Below are positions 16,620 to 25,345 of a stretch of DNA of 45,822 bases, piece by piece (the stretch's first letter is position 1; every line of letters begins with the position of its first letter). Below the pieces are notes generated by a model. It was not told the DNA's origin, searched no databases, and was given only the letters and a program-made list of their open reading frames with translations. Source of the stretch: Deltaproteobacteria bacterium (GTDB lineage: Bacteria; Desulfobacterota; DSM-4660; Desulfatiglandales; HGW-15). Location of the stretch: assembly GCA_016931115.1 (NCBI GenBank), contig JAFGFM010000061.1:1-45822 (forward strand). The letters are read 5' to 3'. Both the position numbers and the translations under genes were made by a program.

Positions 16620-17021
16620 ATGTTTAAACTGCTGCTGGTCAGTAAAACCAGAGATGCTTTATCAGATTTTTGCTCTGGGTTGAGAGAAAATGACAGCAAT
16701 GAACTCCTTTATTCAGATTCGGGTGAAGAGGCCATCAAGGTACTGAAACAAAACTCCTTTGATCTTGTAATCACGGATGAAGACGTTGGTGATATGTCAG
16801 GGCTTGAGCTTGCCAGAAAACTCATTACTGTGAGTCCTTTGACCAATTGTGTGGCTGTAAGCAGCCTCTCAGAAGAGGATTTTCATGAGGCAAGCGAGGG
16901 GCTGGGACTCATGACTCATTTGCCATTAAATCCTGGCACGTCCGAGGCAGATAATCTCCTCAAAAACCTGAGGCAGATCAAGGGGCTTGAATCAATCGGC
17001 TGCGGAAAGAGGTTTTCATGA
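16620..17021 (+). CDS. Degenerate receiver-domain protein
   Basis: A 133-residue protein with the length and pattern of a CheY-like receiver. Asp53 stands at the phosphorylation position (LVITDEDVGDMSGLELARKL). The acidic pair near residues 8-9 is replaced by Ser-Lys (LLVSKTRD), and no Lys is found in the late position (LPLNPGT). The Mg-binding pocket is therefore incomplete and normal phosphorylation is doubtful. I infer a pseudo-receiver acting through protein contacts. ATG 16620 follows GGGAG. The gene overlaps the next by 4 bp (ATGA), so it belongs with the DUF364 genes. Confidence 0.7.
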   Translation: MFKLLLVSKTRDALSDFCSGLRENDSNELLYSDSGEEAIKVLKQNSFDLVITDEDVGDMSGLELARKLITVSPLTNCVAVSSLSEEDFHEASEGLGLMTHLPLNPGTSEADNLLKNLRQIKGLESIGCGKRFS

Positions 17022-17740
17022 TACTTAAAGATATACTGGCATCACTCAACCATGATGCAGAGATAAAAGATATACGGATCGGCATTTTTCACACGGCTGT
17101 TCTCACACGAAATTGCGGGCTCGCGGCCTCCCTGCCAAGGGATGCCCTTAAACAGACCCCTCCACTGGTCGCATCTCCCGGCTTTCTTATGGATAGAACC
17201 GCCCGTGAACTGACAGACATGGTCTTTTCCGAAAGCATCCTGGAGGCTGCTATAGGCATGGCAGCCATTAATTCACTTATTGATATAGATGAGTCACGCT
17301 GCTCCGAATTAAATGCCAGTGAGATTATTGCTGAAAAAGGCAGGGGCAGGAATGTTGCTATTATTGGTCATTTTCCATTTATCCCAAAAATAAGGGAGAT
17401 TGTACAAAATCTCTGGGTAATAGAAAAAAATCCACAGCCAGGAGATTATCCTGAGGAAAAGGCAAAAGAGCTTATCCCTGAAGCCGATGTACTGGCGATT
17501 ACAGGCACAGCCATAACAAACCACACTATTGAAGAACTTTTAAGATTAAAAAACAAAAATACATATACAATAGTTTTAGGTGACTCGGCTATTCTTTCAC
17601 CTGTGCTTTTTGATTATGGTGTGGATGCGATCGCCGGGACAAAGGTACTTGACCCTGATCTTGTCTTGAGATGTATTAGCCAGGGGGCAAACTTCAGGCA
17701 GATAAAGGGAACCAGAAAACTTATCATGTTAAAGGGTTAA
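17018..17740 (+). CDS. DUF4213/DUF364 Rossmann-like protein, putative metal-binding (first copy)
   Basis: A 240-residue protein with an N-terminal DUF4213-like half (to about residue 105) and a C-terminal DUF364 Rossmann-like half (VAIIGHFPFIPKI, ADVLAITGTAITNHT, TIVLGDSAILSP). The family is annotated as putative heavy-metal chelation by structural similarity and its reaction is unknown. Translational coupling to the pseudo-receiver gene and the position after NifX/Mrp genes suggest metal or cofactor handling. A second, diverged copy begins 4 bp after its stop. Confidence 0.8.
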   Translation: MILKDILASLNHDAEIKDIRIGIFHTAVLTRNCGLAASLPRDALKQTPPLVASPGFLMDRTARELTDMVFSESILEAAIGMAAINSLIDIDESRCSELNASEIIAEKGRGRNVAIIGHFPFIPKIREIVQNLWVIEKNPQPGDYPEEKAKELIPEADVLAITGTAITNHTIEELLRLKNKNTYTIVLGDSAILSPVLFDYGVDAIAGTKVLDPDLVLRCISQGANFRQIKGTRKLIMLKG

Positions 17741-17744
17741 AAAT

Positions 17745-18467
17745 ATGGCCAATATTTATGACGAAATAAGGGCGCGTGCCCTCAAGATTATAGATAAAAA
17801 CCTTCTAGAGAAAAATATCACTGTAAAGGCCCGTGCATTAACAATTGAAGAGGCAATCGGCAACCCTGAAGCGGACGATTTCCCGCTAATGAAGGGTAAA
17901 GAAAGGCTGATGCAGGCAGAGATCAATGGATCATGTGGTCAGGCATTTACTGACCAGTATGGTAATTTTGAAGGCAAGCTCAAAGATATACTGCTGTCAG
18001 ACCTGACAAACAATTTCCGCATGGCCATATTTATTGCCTCTATAAATGCGGCATTGAGGCACATGGGGCTAATTAAAGGCACCATCCATTGCAGGGATAA
18101 AGAGCCTGAAGAGTGCGCAGGAGAGCTTGTAAAAAAGATAAAGGAAGAATATGGCACCCCCAGGATATTACAGATAGGGTTCCAGCCCCGCTTTGTAGAA
18201 GTGCTGTCAGGAATCACTGAGCTACGTGTAATTGACCTTGATAAAGACAATATCGGTACAAAAAAGTTCAATACAACTATTGAAGGCCCTGAAAAGACAG
18301 ATGAGGCAATCGAATGGGCGGATCTCCTGTTCGTTACAGGGACAACAGTTGCAAACGGGACAATCGTAAAGTTCCTGAATAAAAAGCCTGTTTTATTTTA
18401 CGGGACCACGATTGCAGGGGCAGCTTATCTTATGGGGTGGGACAGGTTCTGCGCAAAGGGCAGGTAG
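17745..18467 (+). CDS. DUF364-like Rossmann protein (second copy)
   Basis: A 240-residue paralogue of the preceding protein, also with the two-half layout (ILQIGFQPRFVEVL, ADLLFVTGTTVANGT, PVLFYGTTIAGAAYL). It contains Cys in GSCGQAF, HCRDKEPEEC and RFCAKG that the first copy lacks at these places. That suggests the two are not redundant and may form a heteromer around a metal site; this is inference. It ends 3 bp before the convergent uvrB stop, the right border of the ORP-like block. Confidence 0.75.
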   Translation: MANIYDEIRARALKIIDKNLLEKNITVKARALTIEEAIGNPEADDFPLMKGKERLMQAEINGSCGQAFTDQYGNFEGKLKDILLSDLTNNFRMAIFIASINAALRHMGLIKGTIHCRDKEPEECAGELVKKIKEEYGTPRILQIGFQPRFVEVLSGITELRVIDLDKDNIGTKKFNTTIEGPEKTDEAIEWADLLFVTGTTVANGTIVKFLNKKPVLFYGTTIAGAAYLMGWDRFCAKGR

Positions 18468-18470
18468 ACA

Positions 18471-20456
18471 CTAAATCATCTCAAGCTCTTCTTCCCTTAG
18501 CTCCCTGATTTCATCCCTGATTCGGGCTGCCTCTTCAAACTCAAGATTAGCGGCAGCCTCCTTCATCTTCTTTTCAAGCTCCTTAATTGTCTTTTTGATC
18601 TCATCAGGGCTAAAATATTTCAGTGCCTTTTCAGAAACTGCCGGCACTGTCACATAGTCAGCCTCATAAATGGAGCCGAGCACATTATCTATATTCTTTG
18701 CAATGGATTCAGGGGTGATATTATTCTCAACATTGTATTTAAGCTGTATCTCTCTTCGCCTGTTGCTCTCATCAATCGCCCTTTCCATTGAACCTGTCTT
18801 ATGGTCTGCATAAAGGATAACCGTGCCATTCAGATTCCTCGCTGCCCTGCCGCATGTCTGGATAAGGGATCTCTCTGACCTTAAAAACCCCTCCTTGTCA
18901 GCGTCCATTATAGCCACAAGAGATACCTCAGGGATATCAAGCCCCTCTCTCAGAAGATTGATACCTATAAGCACATCAAATAGACCAAGCCTCAGGTCTC
19001 TGATTATCTCCATCCTCTCGATAGTCTTTATATCTGAATGCAGATATCTGACCTTTACTCCAAGCTCAGAGTAAAATTCGGCAAGATCCTCTGCCATCCG
19101 TTTGGTAAGGGTTGTTACCAGAACGCGTTCATTATTTTTTACCCTTTCTCTTATCCTGTAAAGCAGATCGTCAACCTGATCCTTTGCCGGGATAATAATA
19201 ATATCAGGGTCAATCAGGCCGGTCGGCCTGATTATCTGCTCGGTTATGGCCTCGCCTTTTTCAAGCTCATATGGCCCGGGTGTAGCAGAAACATACACTG
19301 TCTGATTGAGCCTTTCATTAAACTCTTCAAACTTGAGGGGCCTGTTATCAAGCGCTGATGGCAGGCGGAACCCGTAACTTACGAGAGTCTCTTTTCTGGA
19401 TCGGTCTCCACGGTACATCCCGCCTATCTGCGGGACCGTGATATGGCTCTCATCAATAAAGAGCAGAAAATCCTTTGGGAAATAGTCAAGGAGCGTCGGA
19501 GGGGCCTCGCCCCGTGACCGGCCCGTAAGGTGCCGTGAATAGTTTTCTATACCGTGGCAGTAGCCCATTTCGATCATCATCTCCAGATCAAAAAGGGTGC
19601 GTTCCTCAATACGCTGCGCCTCGATAAATTTATTGTTATTTCGAAATTCCTCTACCCTCTGCTTCATCTCCTCCCTTATACCCTTTATGGCCTTGTCCCT
19701 TATTTCAGCGGATGTTACATAATGGGTTGCAGGATAGATGGTGATCCTGTTAAGCTCTCCCTTGACCTTTCCGGTAAGCGGGTCAATCACCTGAATGGCC
19801 TCCACTTCATTACCCCAGAAGGTTATCCTTATTGCCTTATCCTCTTCATAGGCAGGAAAGATATCAAGTATGTCACCCCTTACCCTGAACCTGCCCCTGT
19901 AAAAATCAAAGTCACCTCTTTCATAATAGATCTCAACCAGCTTTTTTACTGCGGTATCCCTGGATAGTTTGTCGCCCTTTTCTGCATATAGGATCATATC
20001 GTGATATGCCTCAGGGGAACCAAGGCCATAGATGCAGGAGACACTGGCAATGATAATGACATCATCCCTGTCAAGGAGTGACCTTGTCGCCGAATGCCTC
20101 ATCTTGTCTATGTTTTCATTGATACTTGAGTCCTTCTGGATATAGGTATCTGACTGGGGGATATATGCCTCAGGCTGGTAATAGTCATAGTAACTCACAA
20201 AATACTCAACCGCATTTTCAGGAAAAAGATTCTTGAATTCGCCATAGAGTTGAGCAGCCAGGGTCTTGTTAGGTGCCATAATGAGTGCAGGCTTCTGCAC
20301 ACTTTCTATTACATGGGCCATTGTGAAGGTCTTGCCTGAACCTGTAACACCAAGCAGCACCTGATGTCTCAGGTTATTTTTTATGCCCCTGACAAGATCA
20401 GAGATGGCCTGTGGCTGATCCCCGCATGGTTTGAGGTCTGAAACGATTTTGAACAT
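18471..20456 (-). CDS. uvrB: Excinuclease ABC subunit B
   Basis: A 661-residue UvrB, the usual length. It has Walker [10 protein letters not shown], the beta-hairpin region [13 protein letters not shown], the DESH box ([11 protein letters not shown]), helicase motifs through QTCGRAARN, and the C-terminal UVR domain ([18 protein letters not shown]) that contacts UvrC. It is the damage-verification helicase of nucleotide-excision repair. AAGGA precedes the ATG. It is the last gene of the selA-to-uvrB minus-strand run, separated from cysS by 134 bp that include a repeat array able to fold. Confidence 0.98.
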   Translation of the reverse strand: MFKIVSDLKPCGDQPQAISDLVRGIKNNLRHQVLLGVTGSGKTFTMAHVIESVQKPALIMAPNKTLAAQLYGEFKNLFPENAVEYFVSYYDYYQPEAYIPQSDTYIQKDSSINENIDKMRHSATRSLLDRDDVIIIASVSCIYGLGSPEAYHDMILYAEKGDKLSRDTAVKKLVEIYYERGDFDFYRGRFRVRGDILDIFPAYEEDKAIRITFWGNEVEAIQVIDPLTGKVKGELNRITIYPATHYVTSAEIRDKAIKGIREEMKQRVEEFRNNNKFIEAQRIEERTLFDLEMMIEMGYCHGIENYSRHLTGRSRGEAPPTLLDYFPKDFLLFIDESHITVPQIGGMYRGDRSRKETLVSYGFRLPSALDNRPLKFEEFNERLNQTVYVSATPGPYELEKGEAITEQIIRPTGLIDPDIIIIPAKDQVDDLLYRIRERVKNNERVLVTTLTKRMAEDLAEFYSELGVKVRYLHSDIKTIERMEIIRDLRLGLFDVLIGINLLREGLDIPEVSLVAIMDADKEGFLRSERSLIQTCGRAARNLNGTVILYADHKTGSMERAIDESNRRREIQLKYNVENNITPESIAKNIDNVLGSIYEADYVTVPAVSEKALKYFSPDEIKKTIKELEKKMKEAAANLEFEEAARIRDEIRELREEELEMI

Positions 20457-20528
20457 GGGAGATCCTTAATTTGAAAATTTCGAAATTAATGAGGCAAATA
20501 TAAAATTATGATTGAGAGAGTCTAATAG

Positions 20529-20587
20529 CAGGTGCAAGGCGCAGGGCGCAAGGCACAGGGTAAAAGCCTTTTCTTGCGCCTTGCGCC
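20529..20587. repeat. 7-bp-period CARGGCN array with an inverted partner forming a hairpin
   Basis: Units CAGGTG, CAAGGCG, CAGGGCG, CAAGGCA, CAGGGTA (20529-20562) face two inverted units CTTGCGC (20573-20586). Together 20538-20552 and 20573-20587 pair over 15 bp with one G-T pair. The hairpin sits 3 bp past the cysS stop and could end cysS transcription or protect its mRNA, although no T-tract follows. Confidence 0.75.
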
Positions 20588-20590
20588 GAA

Positions 20591-22042
20591 TCATATATCT
20601 TTTCGCCATTTGGTGACGCCTTCTTTATCTTCCAGTACAATGCCCATCTCTTTTAGTCTGTTTCTTATCTCATCCGCCTTTGCCCACTCTTTCTGAGCCC
20701 TTGCCTCTTTCCTCTGTTTAATTAGCTCCTCAATCTCTGATTCATTAATGTCAGAGGGCTTTTCCATTCGGGAGATAAAATCTGATGGGTCGGAATTCAT
20801 TATCCCCAGGACAGCCCCGGCCCGGTAAAACGCATCTATCTCTTCTTTGAGCTGATTAATGGAACCTTCTGAGGGGTTGGTGCCAGCATCATCCAGCATG
20901 CGGTTTAAATCCTTGATCTTATCAAATATCAGCCCTGTCACACCTGCTGCATTCAGGTCATCATCCATATAGTTAATGAATCTGTTTAAAAACTCATTTT
21001 TATGTTCACCTGCTATCAGGCCCTGAATCCGTGATGAATAATTATTTTTGTTTGGCCCTGTAAACTGTTCAGCCCTTTGAAGTGTACGATATATCCTGAT
21101 AAGGCCTGATTGGCAGTCAAGCACATCCTTTCTGGAAAAATCAAGAGGGCTCCTGTATTGTTTAGACTGGAGAAAGAATCTCAAGACCTCAGGGTGATAA
21201 TCACGAAGGGCATCCTTGATAAAAATAAAATTGCCAAGGGATTTGGACATCTTTTCCGACTCTACAGTAAGAAAACCATTATGCACCCAGTAGCGGGCAA
21301 ACTCCCCGCCTGTTGCGGCCTTTGACTGTGCCCTCTCATTTTCATGATGAGGGAATAGAAGATCCTGCCCACCGCCATGTATGTCAAAGGTGCCACCTAA
21401 AAAGTGATTGCTCATTACAGAACACTCCATGTGCCAGCCGGGTCTGCCATTGCCCCAGGGGCTTTCCCACATGGGTTCTCCCGGCTTGGATGGTTTCCAG
21501 AGTGTAAAATCCATCGGATGACGTTTTTTTTCATTGATCTCTATACGGCTCCCTGCCTTCATCTCATCAAGTTTTCTACCTGAAAGTCTGCCGTAGTCCT
21601 CCAGCTTTTCAACCGCATAAAAGACATCACCATCAACCTCATATGCAAACCCTTTGTCAATCAGGACCTGGATCATCTCGATCATGTTACCTATGAATTC
21701 GGTTGCCCTGGGTTCCATATCCGGCTTCATCACATAAAGGGCCTTCATGTCTTCATAGAATGAATCAATATATTCCTGCGCAAGGGTAGCAGTATCCTTT
21801 CCAAGCTCATTTGCCCTGTTGATAATCTTGTCATCCACGTCAGTAAAGTTTCTCACATAGGTTACAGATATCCCCCTTGCCCTGAAGTACCTTACAAGCA
21901 CATCAAAAACAATCGCTGAGCGTGCGTGCCCTATGTGAGAGTGATCATATACTGTAACGCCACATACATATATCCCTGCCCTGCCTTCAACAAGGGGGAT
22001 AAATTCCTCTTTCTGCCTGTTTGCAGTGTTGTATAACTTCAT
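20591..22042 (-). CDS. cysS: Cysteinyl-tRNA synthetase
   Basis: A 483-residue class I synthetase with HIGH (SHIGHARS), KMSKS (EKMSKSLGNF), and the zinc ligands in YVCGVTVYD, MECSVMS and GGGQDLLFPHHENE. It charges tRNA-Cys. The C-terminal region ends in the family's basic anticodon-binding tail (EGVTKWRKDI). It follows ispF after a 92-bp gap that contains a terminator hairpin, so it may also have its own promoter. Confidence 0.98.
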   Translation of the reverse strand: MKLYNTANRQKEEFIPLVEGRAGIYVCGVTVYDHSHIGHARSAIVFDVLVRYFRARGISVTYVRNFTDVDDKIINRANELGKDTATLAQEYIDSFYEDMKALYVMKPDMEPRATEFIGNMIEMIQVLIDKGFAYEVDGDVFYAVEKLEDYGRLSGRKLDEMKAGSRIEINEKKRHPMDFTLWKPSKPGEPMWESPWGNGRPGWHMECSVMSNHFLGGTFDIHGGGQDLLFPHHENERAQSKAATGGEFARYWVHNGFLTVESEKMSKSLGNFIFIKDALRDYHPEVLRFFLQSKQYRSPLDFSRKDVLDCQSGLIRIYRTLQRAEQFTGPNKNNYSSRIQGLIAGEHKNEFLNRFINYMDDDLNAAGVTGLIFDKIKDLNRMLDDAGTNPSEGSINQLKEEIDAFYRAGAVLGIMNSDPSDFISRMEKPSDINESEIEELIKQRKEARAQKEWAKADEIRNRLKEMGIVLEDKEGVTKWRKDI

Positions 22043-22060
22043 TTTATTAACCTGTTTTTA

Positions 22061-22095
22061 TTTTTAAAAATAAAGATCAGGATTTAGCTGATCTT
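22061..22095 (-). terminator. Terminator hairpin between ispF and cysS
   Basis: A perfect 8-bp stem (AAGATCAG 22073-22080 / CTGATCTT 22088-22095) is followed on the minus strand by TATTTTT. Confidence 0.6.
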
Positions 22096-22112
22096 GAATA
22101 TTAAACTCTTAT

Positions 22113-22141
22113 CCTAAACCGTAGACCTCAAACCTTAAACC
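22113..22141. repeat. 7-bp-period array, GGTTTRR units (minus strand)
   Basis: Minus-strand units GGTTTAA, GGTTTGA, GGTCTAC, GGTTTAG. The array covers the ispF stop codon (22135-22137), so the last codons of ispF are part of it. Confidence 0.7.
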
Positions 22142-22614
22142 GTTCTAATCAGACTAACAACCGCGTATGCCTCCATGCCCTCACCCCGACCTGCAAAGCC
22201 CATTCCCTCGGTTGTTGTTGCCTTTATATTTATAGAGCCTTTTTCAACTGCAAGTATAGGAGCCAATCTGTCCTTCATGGCCTCTATGTGGGGAGATATT
22301 TTTGGCTGCTGTGCTACAATGGTGCAGTCTACATTATTTATCAGATAACCATCTTTCTCCACCATTGACATGACATTCTTTAACATAAGGAGACTGTCAA
22401 TATCCTTATAAGCAGAGTCTGTATCAGGAAAGTGTCTGCCAATATCTCCGCGCCCAAGCGCACCTAGTATCCCGTCCATTATTGCATGGACAAGCACATC
22501 GGCATCAGAGTGTCCTAGAAGCCCCTTGCCCCAGGGTATATTTACTCCACCCAGTATCAATCTTCTGCCCTCAACCAGGCGGTGAACATCATATCCGAAA
22601 CCTATGCGGAACAT
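22135..22614 (-). CDS. ispF: 2-C-methyl-D-erythritol 2,4-cyclodiphosphate synthase
   Basis: A 159-residue trimeric MEP-pathway enzyme with the metal ligands of GYDVHRL and [10 protein letters not shown] and the FPDTD loop. It makes the cyclic diphosphate from CDP-methylerythritol phosphate, on the way to isoprenoids. No ispD is adjacent. Its final codons lie inside a 7-bp-period repeat. Confidence 0.97.
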   Translation of the reverse strand: MFRIGFGYDVHRLVEGRRLILGGVNIPWGKGLLGHSDADVLVHAIMDGILGALGRGDIGRHFPDTDSAYKDIDSLLMLKNVMSMVEKDGYLINNVDCTIVAQQPKISPHIEAMKDRLAPILAVEKGSINIKATTTEGMGFAGRGEGMEAYAVVSLIRTV

Positions 22615-22639
22615 ACAAGACTCCTGGTATACCTGTTAA

Positions 22640-22873
22640 TTAATGGCACGAAGTGCAGCTTCCGCCTGAGCAGGAAGAGCAGCCTGATGAGGATGATTTT
22701 GAAGGGGAAGAAAAATCTCCACCGCCTTTATCCCCGCTCTTGAAACTGCATGCGGAGATCTTACGCTTTACCTTTCTGGTGTTACATTTAGGGCATGTGA
22801 CCGTATCCTCTCCAAGTACAATACACTCAAATTCTTCATTGCACTTTGTGCATTGATATTCATAAATAGGCAT
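22640..22873 (-). CDS. FmdB-type zinc-ribbon protein
   Basis: A 77-residue protein of the FmdB/CxxC_CXXC_SSSS family. The N-terminus MPIYEYQCTKCNEEFE and CPKC form a zinc ribbon (Cys8, 11, 27, 30). The tail is Ser/Gly-rich with further cysteines (SGCSSCSGGSCTSCH). The role is unknown; it is proposed regulatory or metal-binding. It starts immediately after the gmhA stop, with its GGAGG site inside gmhA. Confidence 0.9.
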   Translation of the reverse strand: MPIYEYQCTKCNEEFECIVLGEDTVTCPKCNTRKVKRKISACSFKSGDKGGGDFSSPSKSSSSGCSSCSGGSCTSCH

Positions 22874-23452
22874 TTACATTCCTCCCTGGAACAAAATATG
22901 ATCCACTAGTTTGCAGATAATGTGCCCGGCCAAAATATGGCTCTCCTGTATCCTGGCGGTTCTCTCACTCGGGACAATAAGAGAAAGATCACTCACATCC
23001 TTCAGTTTTCCGCCGTTGCATCCGGTAAGTGCAGCCACATAAATGCCCATCTCACTGGCTGCCTCTGCTGCGGATATTACATTCTGTGAATTGCCGCTTG
23101 TGCTTATTGCAAGGAGGACATCTCCTTCAAGACCGATAGCCTTCACCTGTTTGGTGAAAATATCATTAAAAGAATAATCATTACCTATGCATGTAATAAT
23201 GGAGGAATCTGTGGCAAGAGAGATGGCCGGAAGGGGAGGCCTCTCCATTTCGAGCCGGTTGACAAATTCAGCGGCAATATGCTGCGCATCAGCAGCGCTG
23301 CCGCCATTCCCGCAAAGCATCAGCTTCCGGTCACTGGTAAATGCGGATGCTATTTTTCTGGCGAGGGTGATCAGGTCATTATAGCTCTCTTTGACAAACT
23401 GCTCCTTTACTCTTACACTCTCCTGAACAATATCTTCTATTATATCCTTCAT
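22874..23452 (-). CDS. gmhA: Sedoheptulose-7-phosphate isomerase (phosphoheptose isomerase)
   Basis: A 192-residue SIS-domain isomerase with CGNGGSAADAQHIAAEFVNR and the ISTSGNSQNV loop. It makes D-glycero-D-manno-heptose 7-phosphate for LPS inner core. The start is set at ATG 23452 because GGAGGCATA lies just before it and the length then equals that of the E. coli enzyme; the longer frame from 23482 would run back over the selA stop. The ribosome site is supplied by an 8-bp repeat array. Confidence 0.95.
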   Translation of the reverse strand: MKDIIEDIVQESVRVKEQFVKESYNDLITLARKIASAFTSDRKLMLCGNGGSAADAQHIAAEFVNRLEMERPPLPAISLATDSSIITCIGNDYSFNDIFTKQVKAIGLEGDVLLAISTSGNSQNVISAAEAASEMGIYVAALTGCNGGKLKDVSDLSLIVPSERTARIQESHILAGHIICKLVDHILFQGGM

Positions 23453-23453
23453 T

Positions 23454-23483
23454 ATGCCTCCATGCCTCCCTGCCTCATGCACC
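23454..23483. repeat. 7/8-bp-period array that carries the gmhA ribosome site
   Basis: Plus-strand units ATGCCTCC, ATGCCTCC, CTGCCTC, ATGCACC. On the minus strand this reads GGAGGCATGGAGGCAT directly before the gmhA ATG, and the array overlaps the selA stop codon (23475-23477). Confidence 0.7.
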
Positions 23484-24893
23484 GGTTTTATTCAGATTAT
23501 TAATACAGGCTGCTACAGTCTTAAGTTCCTTTTCCTGTATTGTCCTTACATCAAGAAGTACGCTCTCCTGTTCAACCCTTACTATAATGGGAGGGGTGCA
23601 GGATTTTAATGCCTCACTTATATCATGTGCACTCATTTTATCAGGGTTAAGCCTGATTAGACGTGTGGGGAGTTCCAGCAGTGGCAATGCACCGCCTCCT
23701 ATCTTTGATGTGCCGTTTATCATGTCGACCCTGAAGCTTCCCCCATCCTTTACCAGTATCATGCGATAGAGCCTTCCTGCCTTTGATTTGAGGCTCTCAT
23801 ATGACCGGCATATCATACTAAGTGTAGGGATTGTCTCAATGGCCTTTTGCTCATCCCTGTATATGTTCAGTGTCTCTTCAAGGGCTGCAAGTGTAAGCTT
23901 ATCTATTCTCAGTGCCCTGTTAAGCTGGTTTTTACGAATTTTTTCGACAAGCTCCTTTTTGCCGATTATTATCCCTGCCTGCGGGCCCCCAAGCAGTTTA
24001 TCACCGCTAAATGTTACAATGTCCATACCCTCGTTAACCACCTGCTGAACTGTTGGTTCCCATTGATAACCATATTTTGAAAGATCAATAAACGAGCCGC
24101 TCCCAAGATCTTCGATAACAGGGATATTGTATTTCCTGCCCAGTTCAACAAGCATTGATCTCTTTACCTCCTCATGAAAACCTATTATCTGGAAGTTACT
24201 TTTATGCACCTTTAATATTGCGGCTGTTTCATTAGTTATTGCCCCTTCATAATCATTTAGGTGGGTCTTATTGGTTGTTCCAACCTCAATCATTTTTGCC
24301 CCGCTTTTTTTCATGACATCAGGTATCCTGAAAGAGCCTCCTATCTCTACGAGTTCTCCCCGTGATACAATAACCTCACGCTCTTTTGCCAGTGTCTCAA
24401 GGGTAATAAGTACAGCTGCAGCATTATTGTTTACCACCATTGCCGCCTCTGCTGAGGTCAGCTCTTTTAAAATACCCTCCACATGGGTATATCTGCTGCC
24501 ACGTTTTCCCCTTTCCAGGTCATATTCCAGATTGCTGTAGCCGCTGCTTACATCAATTAACCTTTTGATAACCCTCTCTGCCAATATCGACCGGCCAAGA
24601 TTCGTATGAAGCACAACACCTGTAGCGTTAATTACATTGCGAAGGCTCGGTCGTGACAGGTGTTCGAGCCTTTTTACAATCCTGCTTACGATGTTTTCCG
24701 GATCAATCGCATTGCTATCTTTTGATATGTCACCCTTTTCTATGCCCTTTCTTGTTTCAGACAGTATCTCATTTATTGCCCGCAGGATAAGGGTTCTGGG
24801 GTAGCTCTCTGCAATATCTTTTATTCCTGGGCTATCAAGCAGCCGGTCAACCGCCGGTATCATCCTGTATAATTCTGCCCTGTTATCTGTCAT
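23475..24893 (-). CDS. selA: L-seryl-tRNA(Sec) selenium transferase (selenocysteine synthase)
   Basis: A 472-residue PLP enzyme of full family length, with the PLP lysine in FSGDKLLGGPQAG and the conserved VLHTNLGRS and NNNAAAVLL-type segments. It converts Ser-tRNA(Sec) to Sec-tRNA(Sec) using selenophosphate, so the organism should make selenoproteins. selB, selC and selD are not in this window. It is first in the minus-strand run leading to uvrB. Confidence 0.97.
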   Translation of the reverse strand: MTDNRAELYRMIPAVDRLLDSPGIKDIAESYPRTLILRAINEILSETRKGIEKGDISKDSNAIDPENIVSRIVKRLEHLSRPSLRNVINATGVVLHTNLGRSILAERVIKRLIDVSSGYSNLEYDLERGKRGSRYTHVEGILKELTSAEAAMVVNNNAAAVLITLETLAKEREVIVSRGELVEIGGSFRIPDVMKKSGAKMIEVGTTNKTHLNDYEGAITNETAAILKVHKSNFQIIGFHEEVKRSMLVELGRKYNIPVIEDLGSGSFIDLSKYGYQWEPTVQQVVNEGMDIVTFSGDKLLGGPQAGIIIGKKELVEKIRKNQLNRALRIDKLTLAALEETLNIYRDEQKAIETIPTLSMICRSYESLKSKAGRLYRMILVKDGGSFRVDMINGTSKIGGGALPLLELPTRLIRLNPDKMSAHDISEALKSCTPPIIVRVEQESVLLDVRTIQEKELKTVAACINNLNKTGA

Positions 24894-24981
24894 TTTTTTT
24901 AATTGGCCTGCTCCCTGTTTATTAATATTTTAATCTTTTTGTTGCAAAATTTTGAAAGCATGATAAAAGGTTAAAAATTCT

Positions 24982-25058
24982 GGTGGGTGTAGCTCAGCTG
25001 GTAGAGCACTGGGTTGTGGCCTCAGATGCCGCGGGTTCGAGCCCCGTCACTCACCCCA
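24982..25058 (+). tRNA. tRNA-His (anticodon GTG)
   Basis: A cloverleaf with the extra 5' G-1 (24982) facing discriminator C, acceptor stem GTGGGTG/CACTCAC, D arm AGCTCAGCTGGTAGAGC, anticodon GTG in TTGTGGC, T loop GGTTCGAGCCC and encoded CCA. The G-1/C73 pair is the tRNA-His identity element. Confidence 0.97.
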
Positions 25059-25075
25059 TCAACAAAAGAAATTTC

Positions 25076-25103
25076 AGGGAGCTTATGCTCCCTTTAATTT
25101 TTT
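25076..25103 (+). terminator. Terminator downstream of tRNA-His
   Basis: A perfect 7-bp stem (AGGGAGC / GCTCCCT) with a 4-nt loop, followed by TTTAATTTTTT. From 25104 to 25269 the sequence is AT-rich with nothing recognised. Confidence 0.8.
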
Positions 25104-25269
25104 CAGAACCATACTTTTAAACCTTATAACTACTGTACCCTGCAAAATTTCTCAATTTTATCAAAAGCATAACTTAGTTAACACATTTTTTTTCTGTTTT
25201 AAAGAACAAAGAATACAAGTTCTATAATTTTGGTATTTATAAGAAAGATAAAAAAGGACTGAAATAGGA

Positions 25270-25317
25270 ATCGCCCCTCGATCCAGGGGGAGGTGAAACA
25301 TGGGATCAAGGGGCGAT
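25270..25317 (-). terminator. Hairpin after the first FN3 gene
   Basis: 15-bp arms (ATCGCCCCTCGATCC / GGATCAAGGGGCGAT) with one imperfect pair and an 18-nt loop, 28 bp past the stop. The T-rich stretch after it is weak. Confidence 0.6.
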
Positions 25318-25345
25318 GTTAAAGGCTATTTATCAGGAAACTATC

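Noticed and set aside
18471-24893. Search for in-frame TGA selenoprotein genes near selA
   Set aside because: All genes here are full length without an internal TGA, so no selenoprotein can be supported.
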